In this document: piece by piece, positions 34,080 through 43,963 of the stretch
How the letters are laid out: each line of letters opens with the position of its first letter
How positions within the stretch are numbered: the stretch's first letter is position 1
Assembly: GCF_024305245.1 (NCBI RefSeq)
Contig: NZ_JAMWYX010000005.1
Span: 124,001-188,000 of the forward strand
From: Erythrobacter sp.
GTDB taxonomy: Bacteria; Pseudomonadota; Alphaproteobacteria; Sphingomonadales; Sphingomonadaceae
Direction: 5' to 3'
Length of the DNA stretch: 64,000 nucleotides
Notes under the pieces: model-generated
Told to the model about the DNA's origin: nothing
The model's input: only the letters and a program-made list of their open reading frames with translations
Database searches by the model: none
Translations under genes and position numbers: made by a program

Positions 34080-35251
34080 ACGCACCGCAGATCATCAGTC
34101 TCGGCTGCCGCATGAACATCGCCGAAAGCGAACGGATGCGGGCGATGCTGGCGGGGGAGAACAACCTTGTCGTGGTGAACTCCTGCGCGGTGACAGGCGA
34201 AGCCATGCGCCAGACCCGGCAGGCGATCCGCCGCGCCCGCCGCGATCATCCCGATGCGCGGCTGGTGGTGACCGGCTGCGCGGCCGAAATCGACCGGGCG
34301 CAAATCGGTGCGATGGACGAAGTGGACGGTCTGGTGGCAAACGCCGCCAAGCTCGATCCGCGCAGCTGGAATGTCGCCGGTGGAGCCGCGCCGATTGCTC
34401 CCGCCCGCACCCGCGCCTTTGTCGCCGTGCAGAACGGCTGCGACCATGCCTGCACCTTTTGCGTCATTCCGCAAGGGCGCGGCGTCAGTCGATCGGTTCC
34501 GGTTGAGCAAGTGCTGCGCGAGGTCGAAGCGCATCTGGCAGCGGGAGCCAAAGAGGTCGTTCTCACGGGCGTGGATCTGACCAGTTGGGGGCAGGACATC
34601 GGCGGCGCACCGCGCCTTGGCGTGCTGATCGGCGCGATTCTCGATACCTTCCCCGCCCTCGCCCGCCTGCGCCTGTCATCGGTCGACGGGGTGGAAATCG
34701 ACCCGTTATTGTTCGACCTGATCGCCCATGAGCCGCGCGTCATGCCGCACCTGCACCTGTCGCTGCAGCACGGCGCCGACCTGATCCTCAAGCGCATGAA
34801 GCGCCGGCATCTGCGCCGCGATGCGGTGGAACTGGTCGCCCGGCTCAAGGCTGAGCGGCCCGAGATCGCGGTGGGCGCCGATCTGATCGCGGGTTTCCCG
34901 ACCGAGACCGAGGCGCATCATGACGCGAACCTCTCGATTATCGACGAGCTCGACATCGTCCATGCCCACGTCTTCCCCTATTCGCCCCGTCCCGGCACGC
35001 CTGCCGCGCGTATGCCGCAAGTGCCGCGCGATGTGGTCAAGGCCCGCGCTGCTGCATTGCGCGCCCGCGCCGCAGAGCGCCGGGCGGAATGGCTTGCCAG
35101 CCTTGTGGGCGAAACCCTGCCCGTGCTCGCCGAACGTGACGGCACGGGCTATGCCCCCAACTACGCCCGCGTGGCCCTGCCCCCGCAGGTCCCGGCGGGC
35201 CAAGTGATCGACGTGACAGTGCGCGAGGCCAGGGAGGGCCTGCTCCTATGA
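34076..35251 (+). CDS. mtaB: MtaB-type tRNA methylthiotransferase
   Basis: This 391-residue radical-SAM enzyme has the MiaB/MtaB N-terminal UPF0004 domain with three cysteines (LGCRMN, NSCAVT, TGCAAE), the radical-SAM CxxxCxxC in CDHACTFCVIPQGRG, and a C-terminal TRAM-like domain. The shorter, MtaB-like form fits methylthiolation of t6A37 in tRNAs reading ANN codons rather than i6A. GTG 34076 overlaps the dapF stop by GTGA; a much longer in-frame extension is rejected. It is coupled to ftsY (ATGA). Confidence 0.9.
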   Translation: MNAPQIISLGCRMNIAESERMRAMLAGENNLVVVNSCAVTGEAMRQTRQAIRRARRDHPDARLVVTGCAAEIDRAQIGAMDEVDGLVANAAKLDPRSWNVAGGAAPIAPARTRAFVAVQNGCDHACTFCVIPQGRGVSRSVPVEQVLREVEAHLAAGAKEVVLTGVDLTSWGQDIGGAPRLGVLIGAILDTFPALARLRLSSVDGVEIDPLLFDLIAHEPRVMPHLHLSLQHGADLILKRMKRRHLRRDAVELVARLKAERPEIAVGADLIAGFPTETEAHHDANLSIIDELDIVHAHVFPYSPRPGTPAARMPQVPRDVVKARAAALRARAAERRAEWLASLVGETLPVLAERDGTGYAPNYARVALPPQVPAGQVIDVTVREAREGLLL

Positions 35252-36171
35252 GTGAAACCAGCTGGAGCCAGCGCCTGTTCGGCGGGTTCGCCAAGACATC
35301 GGAGAAGCTCGCCTCCAGCCTCCCGGCGATTGCCAGCGGGGCGAAGCTCGACAATGCCACATTGGACGATGTCGAGGATGCGCTGATCATGTCCGATCTC
35401 GGCCCGGCAGCGGCAGGGCGCATCCGGGCGCGGCTGGCGGACAAGCGGTTCGGGCTGGAGATCACCTCGCGCGAATTGAAGGAAGCCGTCGCCGAGGAAA
35501 TCGCTGCGATCCTGCGCCCGGTGGCGAAGCCGCTCGAAGTGACCGCCTTCCCGCGTCCGCAGGTGATCCTTGTGATCGGGGTCAATGGCAGCGGCAAGAC
35601 CACCACCATCGCCAAGCTGGCGCACCTGTTCACCGAGGACGACTACGGCGTGCTGCTGGCCGCCGGCGACACCTTCCGCGCCGCTGCCATCGGACAATTG
35701 GCAACTTGGGCGGACCGCGCCGGGGTCGATCTGGTGCGCGGCCCGGAAGGCGGCGATCCGGCGGCGATCGTGTTCGACGCGGTCAAGCAGGCCACCGATA
35801 CCGGGATCGACGCGCTGATCGTCGACACTGCGGGCCGATTGCAGAACAAGAAAGAGCTGATGGAGGAGCTGGCGAAAATCCGCCGCGTGCTCGGCCGCCT
35901 GAACCCCGAGGCGCCGCACGATGTGGTGCTGGTGCTCGATGCCACCAACGGCCAGAATGCGCTTTCGCAGATCGACGTGTTCAAGGAAGTGGCGGGGGTC
36001 ACCGGCCTGATCATGACCAAGCTGGATGGCACCGCGCGCGGCGGGGTGCTGGTGGCGGCGGCGGAGCAATACGGCCTCCCCATCCACGCCATCGGCGTGG
36101 GCGAAAAGATGGAAGACCTGCGCCCGTTCGATCCCGATCTGGTTGCGCGTGTGATTGCCGGGGTGGCGTGA
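35248..36171 (+). CDS. ftsY: Signal recognition particle receptor FtsY
   Basis: The 307-residue SRP-type GTPase has G1 GVNGSGKTTTIAKLA, the DTAGRLQNKKELM element and TKLDGTARGGVL. The long acidic A domain of enterobacterial FtsY is absent, as is usual in alphaproteobacteria. It docks ribosome-SRP complexes at the inner membrane for co-translational insertion. It overlaps mtaB by 4 bp and the yciB start by one base. Confidence 0.96.
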   Translation: MSETSWSQRLFGGFAKTSEKLASSLPAIASGAKLDNATLDDVEDALIMSDLGPAAAGRIRARLADKRFGLEITSRELKEAVAEEIAAILRPVAKPLEVTAFPRPQVILVIGVNGSGKTTTIAKLAHLFTEDDYGVLLAAGDTFRAAAIGQLATWADRAGVDLVRGPEGGDPAAIVFDAVKQATDTGIDALIVDTAGRLQNKKELMEELAKIRRVLGRLNPEAPHDVVLVLDATNGQNALSQIDVFKEVAGVTGLIMTKLDGTARGGVLVAAAEQYGLPIHAIGVGEKMEDLRPFDPDLVARVIAGVA

Positions 36172-36821
36172 TGAGCGAAACCGAAACCAAAAAAGCCGCC
36201 TCCAGCTGGATCAACGTCGCGGTCGATTATGGCCCGCTGCTGGTGTTCCTCGGCGTCTACCGCATGAACGCGCCCGAAGAGCCCGGCCCGGCCGGAGAAC
36301 TTGGCGCGATCATCTATGGCACGGTGGCCTTCATGATCGCCGCCGTCGCCGCGCTCGTCATTTCGAAATGGCGGCTGGGCAAAGTGTCGCCGATGCTGTG
36401 GTTTTCGACCGCGCTGATCGTCGGCTTCGGCAGCCTGACGATCTTCTTCGGCGACCCGACCTTCGTGCAGATCAAGCCGACGATCATCTACAGCACCTTC
36501 GGCGTGGTGCTGCTGGGCGGGTTCTTTGCCGGGCGCGCGCTGCTGAAGATCCTGCTCGAAGCCGCATTTGAAGGGTTGACGGATCAGGGCTGGCTCAAGC
36601 TGTCGCGCAACTGGGGGGTGTTCTTCCTCGCGCTCGCCGGTCTCAACGAGGTCCTGCGCGCGCAGCTGGATTTCGAAGGCTGGCTGTGGGCCAAGTTCTG
36701 GGTGTTCCTGCCGCTGACCTTCCTGTTCACCTTCAGCCAGATCCCGATGCTGCTGAAAAATGGGCTGAGCTTCGAGGATCGGGACGAGCCGTTCAAGGAC
36801 GAACCGCCGACGGGGAGTTAA
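36171..36821 (+). CDS. yciB: Inner-membrane septation protein A (YciB/IspZ family)
   Basis: This 216-residue protein has five or six membrane segments. The opening [20 protein letters not shown] and the later [20 protein letters not shown] and LNEVLRAQ are the family blocks. Loss of this protein in other bacteria affects septation and envelope synthesis. ATG 36171 overlaps the ftsY stop by one base (TGATG). It converges on kup with a 4-bp overlap. Confidence 0.9.
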   Translation: MSETETKKAASSWINVAVDYGPLLVFLGVYRMNAPEEPGPAGELGAIIYGTVAFMIAAVAALVISKWRLGKVSPMLWFSTALIVGFGSLTIFFGDPTFVQIKPTIIYSTFGVVLLGGFFAGRALLKILLEAAFEGLTDQGWLKLSRNWGVFFLALAGLNEVLRAQLDFEGWLWAKFWVFLPLTFLFTFSQIPMLLKNGLSFEDRDEPFKDEPPTGS

Positions 36822-38740
36822 ATCTCCACCTGGCTCCCCAGCTCCACCACGCGGTTGGTGGGCAGTTTGAAGAAGTCCATCGCGCTGGCTGAATTCCTCA
36901 GCAGCCATGCAAAAATCTTTTCGCGCCAGATCGGCATGCCCGGTTTTTCCGAAGGCAACAGGGTCTGGCGTGACAAGAAGAAGCTGGTGTGCATCATGTT
37001 GAACTCCCCGCCGCAGCGTTCCATCTGCTTCAGACCGAGCGGGACGTCGGTTTCCTCCATGAATCCGTAATTCAACACGGCGCGGTAGAACCCGTCACCC
37101 AGATCGCTCATCTCGCAGCGCGCTTCGGGGTCGACGTAGGGCACGTCGGCAATGCTGATGGTGAGGATCACCACGCGTTCGTGCAGCACCTTGTTGTGTT
37201 TGATGTTGTGCAACAGCGCGCTCGGCACGCCCGCAGTGCTCGAAGCCATGAAGATCGCCGTGCCGGGCACGCGCACGGCAGAGTTTTTGGCCGACTTGGC
37301 GAATATCTCCAGCGGCAGCGCGCTTTCACTCATCCGCTCGCGCATCAGCTTGCGTCCGCGCGCCCATGTGGTCAGCAAGGTGAAGGCGACGAGGCCCACC
37401 ACCAGCGGGAACCACCCGCCATCGGGAACCTTGATGAGGTTGGCAGCAAAGTAGGCACCATCGACGATCAGGAACAGCAGCACGACAGGCGCAGCATACC
37501 ACCAGCGCCATTTCCACACGCCCACCAGCAGCACCGCCATCAGCAACGTATCGATCGTCACCGCGCCGGTCACCGCAATGCCATACGCAGCGGCGAGGTT
37601 GGACGAATTCTGGAAGGTCAGCACCAGCACGATCACCGCCACCATCAATGCCCAGTTGATGACCGGGATGTAGATCTGCCCGCCCTCGGTCTCGGACGTG
37701 TGGCGGATGTTGAGGCGCGGGATGTAACCCATCTGCACCGCCTGATGGGTGATCGAGAATGCGCCGGAGATGACCGCCTGGCTGGCGATGAAGGTGGCTA
37801 CCGTCGCCAGCAGCACCAGCGGCAAACGCCATTCGTCGGATGCCAGAAAGAAGAACGGGTTCTGGATCGCCTGCGCGGCCTGTTCAGCCGGAAGGCCGAT
37901 GATCATCGCGCCCTGCCCGAAATAGTTGAGCAGCAGGCATGGCATGACAAAGCCGAACCACGACAGCCGCATCGGCCCGCGCCCGAAATGGCCCATATCG
38001 GAATACAGCGCCTCCGACCCGGTCACAGCCAGCACCACGCTGCCCAAGGCAAGAAACGCCAGCCAGCCATCGAGGACGAAAAAGTTGACCGCATACCATG
38101 GATTGAGCGCCCACAGCACTTCCGGAGTCTGGATGATCTGCCATGTGCCGAGCGCGGCAAGGACGCAGAAATAGACGATCATCACCGGGGCAAACAGCGC
38201 ACCGACCTTGGCCGTGCCGCGTTTCTGGATTACGAACAAGAAGACGAGCAAAACCAGCGCGATGGGAATGACGAACCGTTCGAAGCGGTCATCGACAACC
38301 GTCAGCCCCTCGACCGCCGACAGCACCGAAATGGCCGGCGTGATCATGCTGTCGCCATAGAACAGGCTGGTGGCGAATACGCCCAGCAGCACTGCGATCC
38401 AGGCATGTTTCGATGTCGATATGCTGCGCGAAATCAACGCGACCAGCGCCAGCGATCCGCCCTGTCCCTTGTTATCGGCGCGCATCAGGATGGTGACGTA
38501 CTGGATCGAGACGACCAGCGTCATCGACCAGAAAATCAGACTAACGACGCCGAGGACATGCGCATTGTCGAGCGCCAGCGGGTTCGATCCGGCGAATGTT
38601 TCACGAAACGCATAAAGCGGGCTGGTGCCGATATCGCCGAAGACGATGCCAATCGCCCCCACCGCCAGCGCGCCTTTGGAAGCGCTATGGCTGTGCCCTG
38701 CGGACGGGGGTTGATGGGCGGGCGCTGCTGTGTCGTTCAT
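36818..38740 (-). CDS. kup: Kup-type low-affinity potassium uptake transporter
   Basis: The 640-residue protein has twelve membrane segments and a cytoplasmic C-terminal domain. The N-terminal [40 protein letters not shown] and GSLALVALI are diagnostic of the KUP/HAK/KT family. It takes up K+ with protons. It converges on the dapF-ftsY operon. A long open frame on the opposite strand (36989-38818) is a compositional shadow. Confidence 0.95.
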   Translation of the reverse strand: MNDTAAPAHQPPSAGHSHSASKGALAVGAIGIVFGDIGTSPLYAFRETFAGSNPLALDNAHVLGVVSLIFWSMTLVVSIQYVTILMRADNKGQGGSLALVALISRSISTSKHAWIAVLLGVFATSLFYGDSMITPAISVLSAVEGLTVVDDRFERFVIPIALVLLVFLFVIQKRGTAKVGALFAPVMIVYFCVLAALGTWQIIQTPEVLWALNPWYAVNFFVLDGWLAFLALGSVVLAVTGSEALYSDMGHFGRGPMRLSWFGFVMPCLLLNYFGQGAMIIGLPAEQAAQAIQNPFFFLASDEWRLPLVLLATVATFIASQAVISGAFSITHQAVQMGYIPRLNIRHTSETEGGQIYIPVINWALMVAVIVLVLTFQNSSNLAAAYGIAVTGAVTIDTLLMAVLLVGVWKWRWWYAAPVVLLFLIVDGAYFAANLIKVPDGGWFPLVVGLVAFTLLTTWARGRKLMRERMSESALPLEIFAKSAKNSAVRVPGTAIFMASSTAGVPSALLHNIKHNKVLHERVVILTISIADVPYVDPEARCEMSDLGDGFYRAVLNYGFMEETDVPLGLKQMERCGGEFNMMHTSFFLSRQTLLPSEKPGMPIWREKIFAWLLRNSASAMDFFKLPTNRVVELGSQVEI

Positions 38741-38868
38741 ATCAAGCGGATTTCCCGTATGTCCCGGTACTGCCCATCAGGCCGGAACAACTCCGGCGGG
38801 GTAAGGCGGCGCGCCTAGCACTGTGTCTTCGCGCCTGCAACACGGCGCTGGGTGTGGCCATCTAGCGG

Positions 38869-39516
38869 TCACTGACCCTGTAGCATCGGCGCACGCGCAA
38901 TAAGATCATCGAGGCGGGCAACTTCCGCTTCCAGCCCTTCGCGCCAGGGGGCATCGGCGGGCGATCGTTCGACCAGCCCCGCCCACACCGCGCGGGCAGC
39001 GCGGATCTCGCCGCTTTGCAGATAGGCCGAGCCGAGGAAGTAATCCGCGCCCGGATGCCCGGGGTCGATCATCCGCGCACGGCCGAAGGCCTGCACCGCT
39101 GCCGGAGTAACGAAGCCGTCGGCATGGCCGATCAGTGCAAGACCGAGCGCGAGCCAGCCTTCGAGATGATCGGGGTTGGTCTCCAGCCCTTGCCGCAACA
39201 GCCCAGCCGCATCGCCGAAGCGCCCACGCCGGGCGAATGCATCAGAGGTGAGCAGGTAATCGGGCGGCGGCTGGGTGCGGTCGAACAGAGCGGCCCGCCC
39301 CTCGACCATCGCTTCACCCTGATTGGAGGCGCGTTCAAGCTGCGGTTTGGGCGCTGCGGGCTGACCGGGCGAACCCTGCCAGGCATAGCCGGCCAGACCG
39401 AACACCAGAACCGCGCCGAACAGCGCCAGCCCGTCGCGCGGCAGGCGCAGCACCAGCACCGCGAACGCGAAGGCAGCCAACGCCAGAGCGCCGACTGCAA
39501 GCCAGCCTTCGATCAT
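38869..39516 (-). CDS. ccmI: Cytochrome c maturation protein CcmI/CycH-like (TPR protein)
   Basis: This 215-residue protein has an N-terminal membrane segment (LAVGALALAAFAFAVLVLRL) followed by TPR-like repeats (YLLTSDAFARRGRFGDAAGL; GWLALGLALIGHADG; DYFLGSAYLQSGEIRAARAV). In the CcmI family the TPR part holds apocytochrome c for heme attachment. The protein is shorter than enterobacterial CcmI. It overlaps ccmH by 4 bp and ends the ccm operon. Confidence 0.82.
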   Translation of the reverse strand: MIEGWLAVGALALAAFAFAVLVLRLPRDGLALFGAVLVFGLAGYAWQGSPGQPAAPKPQLERASNQGEAMVEGRAALFDRTQPPPDYLLTSDAFARRGRFGDAAGLLRQGLETNPDHLEGWLALGLALIGHADGFVTPAAVQAFGRARMIDPGHPGADYFLGSAYLQSGEIRAARAVWAGLVERSPADAPWREGLEAEVARLDDLIARAPMLQGQ

Positions 39517-39941
39517 GCTGCATCCTCCGCAGCATCGCGGCGCTTGCCCAGCCGTCGCAGCAGCACCCCCGCCACCAGCACGATCATCAGGACGGGGATA
39601 GCAAAAAGCGGCCAGGTCGTGGCACTGATCGTGGGATTATAGCTGACGTAGTCGCCATAGCGCGCCACCAGCCAGCTGCGGATTTCCTCAGGGCTTTCGC
39701 CCGCCAGAATACGGCTGCGCACCTGATGGCGCATGTCGCCCGCCATCGGCGCATCGCTATCGGCAATCGACTGCGACTGGCACTTGAGGCAGCGCAGAGT
39801 GAGCATCAGTTCGCTGGCCTGAGCCTCGAGCGCCGGGTCGTCGAGCTGGTTATAGGCGTAGGGCGCAGGCGGCATGGTATCCTGTGCCGCCAGCGGGATC
39901 GCCAGCAGCGCCAGCAGGAAGGCGATGATCGCCCGGTTCAT
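39513..39941 (-). CDS. ccmH: Cytochrome c maturation protein CcmH/CycL
   Basis: The 142-residue protein has a signal peptide (IIAFLLALLAIPLAAQ), the redox motif TLRCLKCQSQSIADSDAP with LRCxxCQ, a loop RSRILAGESPEEIRSWLVAR, and a C-terminal membrane segment. It reduces the apocytochrome c disulfide during heme ligation in the periplasm. It overlaps ccmG and ccmI. Confidence 0.93.
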   Translation of the reverse strand: MNRAIIAFLLALLAIPLAAQDTMPPAPYAYNQLDDPALEAQASELMLTLRCLKCQSQSIADSDAPMAGDMRHQVRSRILAGESPEEIRSWLVARYGDYVSYNPTISATTWPLFAIPVLMIVLVAGVLLRRLGKRRDAAEDAA

Positions 39942-40468
39942 TGCGCTTTCTCCAGCTCGGCCAGCAGAACGGCCACATCGTCTTCGCGAATGTCACCGAT
40001 ATGCTGGTAGCGAATCATGCCTTGGGCATCGATCACGAAGGTCTCGGGCACGCCGGATGATCCGATTGCCAGCTGCACTTCGGAAATCGCGTCACTGCCG
40101 ATGCGGGTATAGGGGTTGCCGTGGCGGGCGAGGAAGTTGGCGACATCTTCAGGCCGGTCGCGGATTGCGATGCCGACGATTTCGACGCCTTGCTCCTTCA
40201 GCGCTTCAAGTTGCGGAGCTTCGGCGATGCAGGGCAGGCACCAGCTCGCCCAGATATTGAGCAATCGCGGGCCGCCGCCGACAAGATCGCCTTTCGCCGC
40301 GCCCGGCAGACCTGCGAACGCGGGCTGAAGCGCGAAATCGGGCAGCGGTTCGCCGATCATCGTGCTTTCGACGAACTGATCCTTTTCCTGCGTCAGCATG
40401 TACCCGGCCAGCCCCAGAAAAAAGGCAAACACGGCGAGCGGCACCCACAGCCAGATCCGGTTTCGCAT
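39938..40468 (-). CDS. ccmG: Periplasmic thiol:disulfide oxidoreductase CcmG/DsbE
   Basis: This 176-residue membrane-anchored thioredoxin-fold protein has an N-terminal membrane segment (LWVPLAVFAFFLGLAGYML), then LLNIWASWCLPCIAEAPQLE with the WCxPC active site. It supplies reductant to CcmH and apocytochrome c. It follows ccmF by 6 bases. Confidence 0.94.
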   Translation of the reverse strand: MRNRIWLWVPLAVFAFFLGLAGYMLTQEKDQFVESTMIGEPLPDFALQPAFAGLPGAAKGDLVGGGPRLLNIWASWCLPCIAEAPQLEALKEQGVEIVGIAIRDRPEDVANFLARHGNPYTRIGSDAISEVQLAIGSSGVPETFVIDAQGMIRYQHIGDIREDDVAVLLAELEKAQ

Positions 40469-40474
40469 GTCCGG

Positions 40475-42460
40475 TTACTCTGCCGGAACCGGCGCGGCAG
40501 CGTCCAGCGCCTCGATATCGGCGCGGCGCTCGTCGCCCATGTCGGCGGCCTTGCGCCGCTTCACATCCACCCGCACCCGGCCCACAATCGCCAGCACGCC
40601 GCCCAATGCGATCAGCAACCCGCCGTACCAGATGAAGGTGACGAACGGCTTCCACCACACGCGAATCTGCCAGCGCCCGTCCTCGGCCTGATTGCCGATC
40701 ACGGCGTAAAGCTGCCCGTCCCAGCGGGTCAGCAGCGCGCTTTCACTGGTGGCCTGCGCGGGCGACCAGAAATTGCGCGCCTGCGGGGAAAGGATCACCG
40801 GCTCTCCCCCATCGCGGCTCACAGCAATGCGCGCTTCAATCGCGGTCCAGTTCGGCCCGGCAACCGGTGTCACACTTTCGAGTTTGACGGCAAAATCGCC
40901 GACCTGCTCGGTGCCTCCGGGCGCGATGGCGGCGAGCCGTTCCTGCGTGAAGGCGCCTTCACACGCCATGCCGAACAGCGACACCGCGACCCCGAAATGC
41001 GCCAGCACCATGCCATAGGTGGCCACCGGTACGCGGCTCAATTTGCGCCCGCGTAAGGGCAGGAGCGCGCCCACCCCCAGCGCCAGCGCAAGGCCGAGGC
41101 CCAGCACCGGCAGGAACGGATAATCGCCGAGGATCGTGACCAGCGAAATGACCGCGATCAACACCGCCGCTACCAGCGCAACCTCGAACTGGATGCGCGC
41201 CGGCTTGTCCTCTTTCCAGCGGAGCAGCGGGCCGACCGCCATGACGAGGAACATCGGCACCGCAAAGATTGCAGACGCGGGATTGAAATAGGGCGGACCG
41301 ACCGACACCCGCACATCGAACGCCTCGGTCAGCAGCGGGTAGAGCGTGCCGAGCAGCACGATCGCGAGGATCGCGGACAGCATCACATTGTTGAACACCA
41401 GCGCGCCTTCGCGGCTGGTGGCGGAAAAGCGCTTGCCCTCGGCCACGGCACCGGCGCGCAGCGCGAAGATGGTGAATGCCCCGCCGATATAGAGCCCCAG
41501 CAGCGCGAGGATGAAGCTGCCGCGTTCCGGATCGACCGCAAACGCGTGAACGCTGGTCAGCACGCCCGAACGCACCAGAAATGTGCCGAGCATCGACATC
41601 GAGAACGCCAGCACGCCGAGCATGATCGTCCACGTCCGCAGCGCATCGCGCGCGGCGAGCACGCTGACCGAATGCATCAGCGCGGTCGCGGCAAGCCACG
41701 GCATGAAGGATGCGTTTTCGACCGGGTCCCAGAACCACCAGCCACCCCAGCCAAGCTCGTAATACGCCCAGTAGGAACCGGCGGTAATGCCGAAGGTCAG
41801 CAGCACCCACGCACCCAGCACCCACGGGCGCAGAACCCGCGCGAACGACGGGTTGACCTGATTGGTCAGCAACGCGCCCATCGCAAGGCTGAAGGCGACC
41901 GACAGGCCGACATAACCAGCGTAAAGCGTGGGCGGATGGATCGCGAGGCCGATGTCCTGCAGAAGCGGATTGAGCCCGACGCCTTCAATCGCAGGCACCG
42001 GCAGGCGTTCGAACGGGTTGGATGACAACAGCAGGAAGGCATAGAAGCCCAGCCCCACAAACCCCTGCACCGCCAGCGTCGCGCCCATGGTGCGTTCGGG
42101 CAAGCGGCGCTCGAACGCGGCGAGCAGACCGCCGGACAGGGCAAGCACGCCCACCCACAGCAACATCGAGCCTTCGTGATTGCCCCATGTGCCGGTGAGC
42201 TTGTACAGCATCGGTTTCATCGAATGCGAATTGGTGGCGACCAGCTTGATCGAAAGATCGGTGATCGCGAACGCCCACAGCAGCAGAAAGAACGCCAGTA
42301 CCGCCAGCAATGCCTGCACCACCGCAGCGGGCCGCGCGAAGATCGCCAGCGAGTTGGGCGCACCCTCCGCGCCCTTCAGCGCGAATGCGCCCGAAACCAT
42401 CTGCAACACCGCCAGCGCGGCGGCGAGCCACAGGGCGGCAAGTCCGAGTTCGGCGATCAT
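40475..42460 (-). CDS. ccmF: Heme lyase CcmF
   Basis: The 661-residue polytopic protein has the WWD heme-handling motif in GWGGWWFWDPVENASFMPWL and conserved LLSSNPFERL and GADIHPPTLYAGYVG-like blocks (here AIHPPTLYAGYVGLS). With CcmH and CcmI it attaches heme to the apocytochrome c CxxCH motif. It lies between ccmE and ccmG. Confidence 0.96.
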   Translation of the reverse strand: MIAELGLAALWLAAALAVLQMVSGAFALKGAEGAPNSLAIFARPAAVVQALLAVLAFFLLLWAFAITDLSIKLVATNSHSMKPMLYKLTGTWGNHEGSMLLWVGVLALSGGLLAAFERRLPERTMGATLAVQGFVGLGFYAFLLLSSNPFERLPVPAIEGVGLNPLLQDIGLAIHPPTLYAGYVGLSVAFSLAMGALLTNQVNPSFARVLRPWVLGAWVLLTFGITAGSYWAYYELGWGGWWFWDPVENASFMPWLAATALMHSVSVLAARDALRTWTIMLGVLAFSMSMLGTFLVRSGVLTSVHAFAVDPERGSFILALLGLYIGGAFTIFALRAGAVAEGKRFSATSREGALVFNNVMLSAILAIVLLGTLYPLLTEAFDVRVSVGPPYFNPASAIFAVPMFLVMAVGPLLRWKEDKPARIQFEVALVAAVLIAVISLVTILGDYPFLPVLGLGLALALGVGALLPLRGRKLSRVPVATYGMVLAHFGVAVSLFGMACEGAFTQERLAAIAPGGTEQVGDFAVKLESVTPVAGPNWTAIEARIAVSRDGGEPVILSPQARNFWSPAQATSESALLTRWDGQLYAVIGNQAEDGRWQIRVWWKPFVTFIWYGGLLIALGGVLAIVGRVRVDVKRRKAADMGDERRADIEALDAAAPVPAE

Positions 42461-42485
42461 TGCTTGGCCCCTTGTCCGTGTTGGA

Positions 42486-42950
42486 TCACGGCGTCAAACC
42501 CACGGTGGTATCGGCGGCGACTTTCGCTGCCTGCGCGCTGCCCATGCCTTCAAGCTCGCGCGGCACGTAGTTCTCGTCATGCTTGGCGAGCAGGTTGGTG
42601 GCCAGAAACACCCCGTCCTTGCCAAGGCTGCCTTCGGCAACCACGCCCGAACCTTCGACGAACAGATCGGGCAGAATGCCGGTGTAGCGCACGGGGACCG
42701 CGTCATCGGTGTTGCCGGTGACCATGAAGTTGACTGTGACGCCGTCGGTTTCGGTTACGATCGAACCGGGCCGCACCATTCCGCCGAGCCGCACCGCCTG
42801 CCCGACTTCCGGAGGCTCCGCCGCCATCTGTTCGGGCAGGTAGAAATAATTCGCCTGATTGCGCAGGGCCCATGCCGCCAGCAGGCCCGCCGCGACAATC
42901 GCCAGGACAGCGATCACCACGAGCACGAGACGTTGATGCTTGGCCTTCAT
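42486..42950 (-). CDS. ccmE: Heme chaperone CcmE
   Basis: This 154-residue periplasmic protein is anchored by an N-terminal membrane segment (LVLVVIAVLAIVAAGLLAAW). The heme-binding histidine lies in LLAKHDENYVP, and VRPGSIVTETDGVTVNFMVT is a typical strand region. It ferries heme from the CcmABCD complex to CcmF. ATG 42950 has GAGGAAATGCA before it; the in-frame extension to 43049 overlaps ccmD and is rejected. Confidence 0.95.
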   Translation of the reverse strand: MKAKHQRLVLVVIAVLAIVAAGLLAAWALRNQANYFYLPEQMAAEPPEVGQAVRLGGMVRPGSIVTETDGVTVNFMVTGNTDDAVPVRYTGILPDLFVEGSGVVAEGSLGKDGVFLATNLLAKHDENYVPRELEGMGSAQAAKVAADTTVGLTP

Positions 42951-42963
42951 TGCATTTCCTCGT

Positions 42964-43104
42964 TCAGCGCCGCCGCGTGGCATCGCGCCGCGCTTCGGCC
43001 CGGCGCATCGCGCGCCATGCCCAGATGGTGAGCGCCGCAAGCGCGGCAATCCCTACGCCAAAGGCAAGCAACACGAAATCCCACTGGACAAGTTCCTCGC
43101 GCAT
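42964..43104 (-). CDS. ccmD: Cytochrome c maturation protein CcmD
   Basis: The 46-residue protein reads MREELVQWDFVLLAFGVGIA at the start, then one membrane segment through AALAALTIWAWRAM and a very basic tail RRAEARRDATRRR. This is the size and layout of CcmD, which helps release holo-CcmE from the CcmABC transporter. The start overlaps the ccmC stop by one base (TGATG), and the stop is 13 bases before ccmE. It is the expected gene at this position. Confidence 0.88.
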   Translation of the reverse strand: MREELVQWDFVLLAFGVGIAALAALTIWAWRAMRRAEARRDATRRR

Positions 43105-43862
43105 CAGGCGCGCTCCATTTCCGCAGCAACGGCCATTGGCGCGTCATCGTCCAGCGCCCGGCGCCGCAACCGCGCCTCGACCTGACTTTCGGCGATCAGT
43201 GCGCGCATCCGCATCAGCACGATCGCGCCGAACAGCAGCGAGAAACCGATCACCGCAATCAGCAGCGGCCAGAGATAAGCCGCGTCAATCGCGCTCTTGC
43301 CCATGGTGATGCTGGGCGGTTGATGCAGAGAATTCCACCACACCACCGAACGGTTGATGATCGGCACATTGATTGCGCCCACCAGACCGAAGATCGCGGC
43401 GATTTTCGATGATCCGCCTTCGCGGCTGGCAGCCTGAGTCAGCGCGATATAACCGGCATAGAGGAATAATAGCACCAGCATACTGGTCAGCCTGCCGTCC
43501 CATTCCCACCATGTGCCCCACGTGGGGCGGCCCCAGATCGAGCCGGTGGCAAGGCAGATCGCGCAGAACACCATCCCCGGCACTGCAATCGCCCGCGCAG
43601 CAAGCGCGGCCAGAGGATGCTTCCAAATCAGCAGCATCGCGCTGGAAATCGCAATTCCGGCCCAGCCGCCCATGCCCAGCCAGGCCGCGGGAACGTGGAT
43701 GAACAGGATGCGCACCGTTTCGCCCATCAGCCGGTCGGGCGGCACCATGAACAGGCCCCACGCCATCGCGCCGATTGACAGCACGAGTCCGCTCCACAGG
43801 CACAGCGGCATCAGCCACTTCGCAAGGGCGAGGAATCGGGTGGGGTTGGCATAAATGTGCAT
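43104..43862 (-). CDS. ccmC: Heme exporter/CcmC membrane protein
   Basis: This 252-residue protein has six membrane segments and the tryptophan-rich WWD domain in GSIWGRPTWGTWWEWDGRLT. CcmC attaches heme to CcmE. ATG 43862 (MHIYANPTRFLAL) is chosen for its family-like N-terminus although its ribosome site is weak; an in-frame extension to 43910 is possible. It is the first gene of this ccm operon. No ccmA or ccmB precedes it, so they must be elsewhere. Confidence 0.94.
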   Translation of the reverse strand: MHIYANPTRFLALAKWLMPLCLWSGLVLSIGAMAWGLFMVPPDRLMGETVRILFIHVPAAWLGMGGWAGIAISSAMLLIWKHPLAALAARAIAVPGMVFCAICLATGSIWGRPTWGTWWEWDGRLTSMLVLLFLYAGYIALTQAASREGGSSKIAAIFGLVGAINVPIINRSVVWWNSLHQPPSITMGKSAIDAAYLWPLLIAVIGFSLLFGAIVLMRMRALIAESQVEARLRRRALDDDAPMAVAAEMERA

Positions 43863-43963
43863 AAGCTTTTGCGTCCCGCGGGCTTGTAGCCTTACACCCA
43901 GCGGGGACAAGACTGCAATTCATGCAAGGGCCAATTCGTTCCCCCTGCCACGCTGCGCAAGGC

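Noticed and set aside
36989..38818. 609-codon plus-strand frame opposite kup
   Set aside because: It mirrors the kup codons, has an atypical amino acid mix (Gln, His, Arg) and no domain.
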